A stretch of 7,652 bases of DNA. Source: CAZBEL01 sp964628055 (GTDB taxonomy: Bacteria; Fidelibacterota; Marinisomatia; Marinisomatales; TCS56). The notes under the pieces are model-generated. The model saw nothing but the letters and a program-made list of their open reading frames with translations. It ran no database searches and had not been told where the DNA came from. Where the stretch lies: positions 1 to 7,652 of the forward strand of contig CAZVNL010000055.1 in the NCBI GenBank assembly GCA_964628055.1, read 5' to 3'. A program made the position numbers and the translations under genes. Positions within the stretch are counted from its first letter, which is position 1; every line of letters starts with the position of its first letter. Of the stretch, positions 1-6,400 are shown piece by piece.

Positions 1-125
1 CGACGAGAGTTAACGGTCATAATCTTATATTTCAAAACGTCTTGGACAGCAGTGATTGGTCAACCGTTTTAAAAGAAGTGACACCCCTATTTGCTGGTAG
101 GGTAAAAGTCTTTCTTTCAAGACCC
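1..125. other. Downstream flank with no supported gene
   Basis: This AT-richer stretch lies beyond the terminator. On the plus strand a frame is open from base 3 to a TAA at 162-164 (53 codons, including DSSDWSTVLKEVTPLFAGRV), which could be the end of a convergent gene entering from the left. However, it runs straight through the terminator hairpin, its third codon positions are AT-rich unlike the giant gene, and I recognise no family. On the minus strand there is a TTGACC (63-58) and a TATAAG (29-24), but they are 28 nt apart, so no promoter is called. Confidence 0.3.
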
Positions 126-157
126 AAAAAAGAAAAGGGCTTCCGCAGAAGCCCTTT
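126..157 (-). terminator. Rho-independent terminator of the giant gene
   Basis: A perfect 10-bp stem (134-143 with 148-157) encloses a 4-nt loop. Read on the minus strand it is AAAGGGCTTC, loop TGCG, GAAGCCCTTT, then TCTTTTTT. The C(UGCG)G loop fits the very stable UNCG tetraloop class. It starts 23 nt after the TGA stop. The T-run follows only on the minus strand, so the element should terminate this gene and not strongly terminate transcription coming from the left. Confidence 0.92.
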
Positions 158-180
158 ATCATAAACATTATTTCTGTCCG

Positions 181-474
181 TCATTTCACCAGTACCATCT
201 TTCGGGCCTGGTTAAGGATTACTTTCCCACTGGGGGAAGTGATCCGCGCCCGGTAGAAGTAGACCCCGGTGGCGACCCGCTCGCCCTGCTGATTCAACCC
301 TTTCCAGATGAAGGTATGGTAACCGGCTGGACGATAATCATCCCGGGCCAGGACGGCTACCTCAGCACCAAGGATATTGTACACCACCAGATCCACCCGG
401 GCGGGCTCCTCCAGGGTTAGTAAAATGGAGGTCCGGGGATTGAAGGGGTTGGGGAAGTTCTGACTCAAGCTGTA
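181..474 (-). other. C-terminal FlgD-Ig-like / T9SS type A sorting domain
   Basis: Residues 2393-2489. The signature runs in the expected order: NFPNPFNPRTSI (2398), ARVDLVVYNILGAEVAVL, GYHTFIWKG with a Trp at 2449, GERVATGVYFYRARI (GVYFYRARI from 2462), and the basic end RKMVLVK at the very C-terminus. This is the TIGR04183-type domain that directs cargo through the type IX translocon. In Bacteroidota it is removed by the PorU sortase when the protein is joined to surface glycolipid. Whether the same chemistry occurs in this organism is inferred. The length of about 97 residues and the end exactly after the motif indicate an intact C-terminus. Confidence 0.93.
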
Positions 475-3400
475 CCGGTCAGGATACAACTCGACACCAA
501 CGCTATTCTTTTTCAGGAACTCCCGTGTACCAGCAATAAAACGTAACCGGTGAACGGCTTCCGGATCGGCTACGGCATAACGGTATCCCGACTTCCAGCG
601 CAGATCCTGGGCCAATCCAATGGTGACATCAATCAGGAATACGTCGAACTCCTCGGGAATGGATTCAATCCCGTCAAAAGTGAGCAGTACGTTGTGATCT
701 CTATCCTGGGCAATGACCTCCAGGTCCCAATACTCCCCTTCGGCCTTCACGGTGCGGATATCCCGCCGGTACAGATCCCCACCGACCTCCCAGTGGCGAT
801 CGTCAATTCGCAGGGCCACACCACCAGGTACCATGGGCGGTTCAAAGTAATCCTGGTCATCGTACTGATCACTGGCCGTGGTGAGGAGCCCCACCGTGTT
901 GTGGGCATCCTCGGCGAACCCATTGCGAGCCGAAATGTTCACCAACCATTCGCCCTCTTCTAACGGTTTCAGGTCTTTATCCACAATCTGCTTGGCCAGT
1001 GACCCGCCATTGCTCCGACGCGGATTAAGGTATAATTTATCCGCCGTGGCAGACTTGTAAATGTAACCGTGCCACGGTTTCAAACTGGAAGGCACCACCC
1101 AGTCCCCGTCGTAAGTGTAGAAGTTGGAATCCAGGGTCAAATCCACCGAGTCCGAATTGTACACATTGGTCAACGGAATCTCGAAATCAAAGGGATTTCC
1201 AATAAAGGTCCAGTCGCCGGTGTTCAAAGTAATCGGAAAGGGGGTATTAGTCTCTACGGTGTAGACCTGCCCCGTATTGATGTTCAGGCCCGGATCCTTG
1301 ACGATGAGGAAATACCCCACTCCCGGATCCAAGCTGGTAATGGTCTCAAACTCATTCCAGGTATTCGCCCCCCCGTAGGCGTAGAAGCGCCACTTTGTAT
1401 TATCATAAGCGCCGAAGTCATCCACCAGCACTTTGGTGGGAGAATTCTCCGCCATGGTGGCCGGGAAGGATATCAACTGGTAACTGGTTACGGAAGAGCC
1501 GTTGGGAATTCCCGTGGGCCACTCGTCGGTACTGGACAATCCCGGACTGGGAATGGTCACCGAAATGGAATAGAACCCGTTATCGGGGAGATAGGTTTCA
1601 TTCCCGGCCACATCCACGGCATGCAAATAATATTCTACTCCGGCAGTTGTTACCACCGAACTGGCAATCTGATAGGTGTTCAGGGTGGACATATCCACCG
1701 GGGCCTGCCAGGCGACTTCACCGCCCTTGCGGTAGTACAACTCTGCAATGTCGATTTGAGAACCGGCGTCACTGAAGGTGGCCGTGATGGTTACCGGTGT
1801 ATTGAAGGTGGCCTCCAGGACCTGATTATGTCCGATAGAAGGCGGTGTTAGATCCACGAAGAACTGCTGGGGATTGGAAACCGTTTTTGTATTCCCGGCG
1901 CTGTCAAAGGCCACTACACTCCAGGTGTGGGTTCCTTCTGCGAAGTCACTGGGCACCAGGAAGGCAGTGGAATCGGGATTAACATTGTAGATATCGGTAG
2001 TGTTGACAACGAGGTCGTAGTGTTCCAAACCTGCCGGAGCATCGCTGGAGGCATTCCACTGGAAGCGGAAAGTCGGTTGATTGTACCAGGCTTCCAAGGG
2101 ATAGGTAAGGATAAAGTCACCAGGATCCGTAGTATCCCATTTGGCAACCACCGTCGTGGCATTGGCTTCATCGGCATTGCCGGCATTATCTTGCAGCCAA
2201 ACTTTAATCGTGGAAGCGGCTTCCACGGGGAGACTGACAGATAGGGTGCTAATATCCGCCTGCGCTTCATATACTTCTGTTTCAGTGTCGATGCGATAAT
2301 AAGCGCCAGCAATACCAGAATGTTCACCAGGGTTATCCCAGGCGAGAATGAATTGGTTAGTCTGACTCCAAACGTTGGGTGTAATGGTCAGATTTTCTAC
2401 TGCTGCCGGTGGGGTGACATCATCTATGTTAAAGGTGCCAGAATAGGCTGCGATGCCTTCCACCACGGCCCGCACCCGGAAATCAAACTCCCACTGGGCA
2501 TTGGACGATATCTGGAATTGAATCGTCGCCTGACCGTTGTCGGTCTCATTATCCTGGTTCAGCACCGTCACGTTGTTGGAGGTTGGTTCAATACTGAAAG
2601 TGACCGGGGTTCCGTCCGCTACCAAGTTCCCAAACTGGTCGTAAGCGGTAAGGGTAACATTGACCACTTCGTCTAAGAGCACGTCCACGGAATCCGGAGG
2701 CAACTGAACGCTGGCGGTAACGCCAGGCACCACATGGATCACCGCTGTGGTGTCGTTCAAATCGAAGATAGCGTCCCGATCCATGGTATTATTCGTCTGG
2801 TGAACCGGGTTTACCACCACTGGGACGGGAATGCGCTGGGATCCATTCACCGCACGAACTTCACTCCTAAAAGGTGCGTTACCTTTGATTCCTCGCAGAT
2901 TGTTAAACGGCCGGAGGGCCTTCAAACCATTTTCTCCGCGCTGTTCGTCAGCCGTTGCGACAACCGGTCGCGATCCCCCATGCCCTGGTCTGGTTAGGCT
3001 GAAGGAATGGTTGGCGGATCGATACCCCAGGGCCCGCAAGAGGGAGCCCTCCGTTACCCATGCCGCCACCTGGTAATCGGAACCCGCCACAGTGGAAGAG
3101 GTGAAAGTCACCGCCGCCGTGCCGGTGGCATCGGTGAGGGTGGAGTCGGCACTCAAGCTCTCGCCGGTCCCAGCCCCCGTAGTCACAGCCCAGAAGATGT
3201 CCACCCCTTCCAGGGGGTTTCCAAAGGTATCAATCAGGGTGGTATAAAGCTCCATCTGGGCAACATCGGCGGAGAGATCAATCTGCTCAGCAGTAAGACT
3301 GTCAGGCATGGTGAGGTTGTAAATATCGTCGGGTACAATACGGATTACCGCACTCAAATGCTCCCCGGCCCCGGAAATGGCTTGCACCCGGACCTCATCC

Positions 3401-6400
3401 CCCACAGCCAGGGAAGTATTGGGATCGGTAAATAGCTGCACATAGGCCACTCCGTTTGTGGTTTGGGAGGTGTCCCTGCTCAGGACGAAACCGTCGCCAT
3501 TCCCGGTTATGGGAACAATGTTCCAGGCCACGACTTCCCCATCCCGAACGGCGTTCCCGAACTGGTCGAACACCGCGGCGTGCAGATCCACGGAATCTAA
3601 CTGAGTTATGGTCATCTCCGACTGCTCCTGCACCCACACGGAATCCGGTACACCGGGTTCTAAGAGGTAGTACCCCGAAGCAACCTGAACTCCATCCGCC
3701 GAAACCTCGAAAGCATTCAAGTCTCCCGCAGTCGTGTTGGTCAGGTACACATTGTTAGCCCGGCCCTCCAAGTCGGTGACGAAAGTGCTATCCACCGGGA
3801 AACTACCGAGCGTGTTCCCGGCATTCCAGAAAACATCCGCATTAGTCTTAAAGCGCCCGTACTGGTTGAAGAACTGGGCTTCTGCGAATAAACCCACGGT
3901 ACTACTTGTATCGGGACTCACCAGGACGGTATCTCCCACTGCCGGGTACAGGACCACGGCGGATGTCACGGGGTAGGCAGTCTGGTCGTGGTAAAAAGCG
4001 CCGGCGTCGGAGTAAGTGAAGTCCGGATCGATATTCAGGGAATCCTGAACACCAATATCAATGGCGGCCGCCTCGGGAAGCAATGCAAAGTTATCCCCGG
4101 CCAAATCCATAAACTGATCGGTGCTGGAGATGAAAGAACTCACGCCCGTCACCGAACCGGCGGCGATCCCTTCCAGGATAGAGTAATCAACGGTCACCGT
4201 CCCCCCGTTCACCACTAGGGAAGTGTCATTCCCGTTCCCGGCAATGGTGAAGTGCGCCAGCGTGGCGCTGCCATTCACCGTGAGGGGAATCTGCGTGGAA
4301 TCAACATTACTGATGAGCACGTAACTGTAAGAACTGGCCTCGCGAGTTGCACTGGTATTCAGAATGATACCCCCGAAAGACTGATTGGGATTTACGGTGG
4401 TGAAAAATACGGGGCCGAACACGGTTCCCGTGGCATTGAGGATGCCGTTCACTGTGAGGGATACCCCCGGTTGAAAGTACAGGGTCGCCCCGGGATACAG
4501 GGAAAGGGTATCGGTGCTGTCCACCACCATGTTATCGTTAACGATCACGACCGTATCGGGGGTGACGTCCAAATTCCCGGAAGTGGTTCCACCCACGAAG
4601 GCGCGGATATTGGGCAGGGCTCCCATGTCCACCACGGTGGAGTCCGGATCGTAGGGGTCGTTAGGATCGCCCGTATCGATACAGGGGCTCAATAACGCTA
4701 AGTTGTAGTCATTGTTGGCAGCATCCACGAAAAGAGGATCCAGATCAATATTCCCCGCACCGGTAGCGCTCCCTTGAACATCAGAGTAGGTGACGTCAAA
4801 AGTATCGCTAAAGGCACCACCGGTGTTATTCCAGAGAATGGTATTCCGCACAGTGACGGTGGTATTAGTGGGATCGCTAACAATCCCGGCTCCTGTATTG
4901 TCGGCAATAGTATTATTGATTATCTGGGGTTGGCTGCCGCTGTCCAGGTATATAGCGTGGCCGTTATTTTTAGCGAACACGTTGTAGGTAACGATTGGCG
5001 AGGCCTGGTAAATCCCCAGGCCGGCCCCTTTAGCGGCGTCAGTGTTATTGAAGAAACGGTTATGCGTAATGGTCGGTGAGCCGCCTTCGATATACATACC
5101 GGCGCCCATCTGGTCGGCAAAACCGCCAGTAAAGGTGAAACCCTCTACCCGTGCGGTGGAGGTGCGCGGCCCTACAATAACCAGACCAGTACCGGCACCT
5201 TGAGGATCGATAACCGCTGAGCCGTGACTTCCCAGAAGGGCGATATCGGCTTCACGGAAATGGACTCGCTCATGGTAAACACCGGCAGCTACCTGGACGG
5301 TATCCAAATCCCGGGCGAAGTTGATTCCCGCCTGGATGGAACCAAAGGGATTGGCGAAGCTCCCCGTCCCCGTGGTGTCATTCCCGTCCACCACCACGTA
5401 GAAAGTGGGACCGGTGTAACTATTCAAGTAGGAGTAAGCACCAATGTCCATGCGAGTACCGTCGCTTTCCTGGTCGTCAGGATCGCTTTCCCAGGTGACG
5501 CCGTCCCCATCATAATCGGGGTCGCCGGCGTTGACGAGGAGCGAGTGCGCTAACAGCTCTACGGAATTTCCACCCCGGAAGGCCGGCACCACCTTCAGGT
5601 TGCCGCTACCCCAGGTCAAGGTGGACAGGCTCGCATCTTGGACGTACACACTATCCTGCCCCTCCTGTACATCGGAGTAGGAGACGGTGAGGTCTCCACC
5701 CTGGCTATTCCAGGTGAGGAGCGCGATCTGGTCAGGAGTGTTGCCCCAGAAAACGCAATTGCGCACGGTGCTCACGGCGCCACCACCCACGGAGAGGCCA
5801 CTCCCCATGTTGGCGCTGTTGTTCACGAAGGTACAGTTTTCGAAGGTCACGTTGGCGCCGTTCCACACGGTCAAGCCACCGCTGTTATTACCCCCACCAC
5901 CCCCCAGGTCGGCGGTATTATTAGCGATTACCGTGTGACTAACAACCCCGGTGGCGCCCTGGTAAAATCCTCCCCCGGCGGCGTAGGTCGTGGCCAGGTT
6001 GCCGGCGATGAGGCTGCCCGACATTTCGAAGGTCCCCCGGTTGCCGCCAATCCGGAGACCACCATAAGCACCGGCTGATTGGTTGTTCCGGATTTCACAA
6101 CCGGATAAGGTTACTACATTATCATAGAAAAAGCTACCCCCGGAACTCACCATCGCTGAATTATTCATGATCACCGAATTAATAACCGCAACGGAATAGG
6201 TGGCAGTGTCGGTGGAATCGACCACCGAATAGATTCCCCCACCCTTGTTCGTGGCGGTGTTGTTCCCTATGGTCAGATTAGTTAACGTGGCATTGGTATT
6301 TCGCAAGAAAATACCGCCTCCGAACTCGGCCTGACCGTTATGGATGAACAGTCCCTCTAACGTGGTGGTATCGCTACCGCTGTCTATGAGCATCATGACC

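Noticed and set aside
24..63. TTGACC and TATAAG hexamers on the minus strand as a promoter for a gene to the left
   Set aside because: The hexamers are 28 nt apart, far from the usual 16-18 nt, and no downstream start codon is within the window.
18..167. A minus-strand frame starting near 167 (MFMIKGFCGSPF...) and ending near 24
   Set aside because: It is translated from the terminator hairpin and its T-run, begins just after the stop of the large gene, and shows no family resemblance.
1069..1851. A 260-codon plus-strand open frame, with many other plus-strand frames of 60-160 codons along the window
   Set aside because: They lie entirely antisense to a continuous domain-rich gene and show biased, repetitive composition that mirrors the complementary strand. 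No recognisable domain or ribosome-binding context was seen. Open antisense frames are expected opposite a long GC-biased gene.
1914..2327. Short alternative-frame minus-strand open frames, such as those at 1914-2327, 3395-3637, 4698-4907, 4920-5120 and 6717-6902
   Set aside because: All sit inside the giant gene in another frame while that gene keeps coherent domains through the same bases. There is no sign of a frameshift between them.
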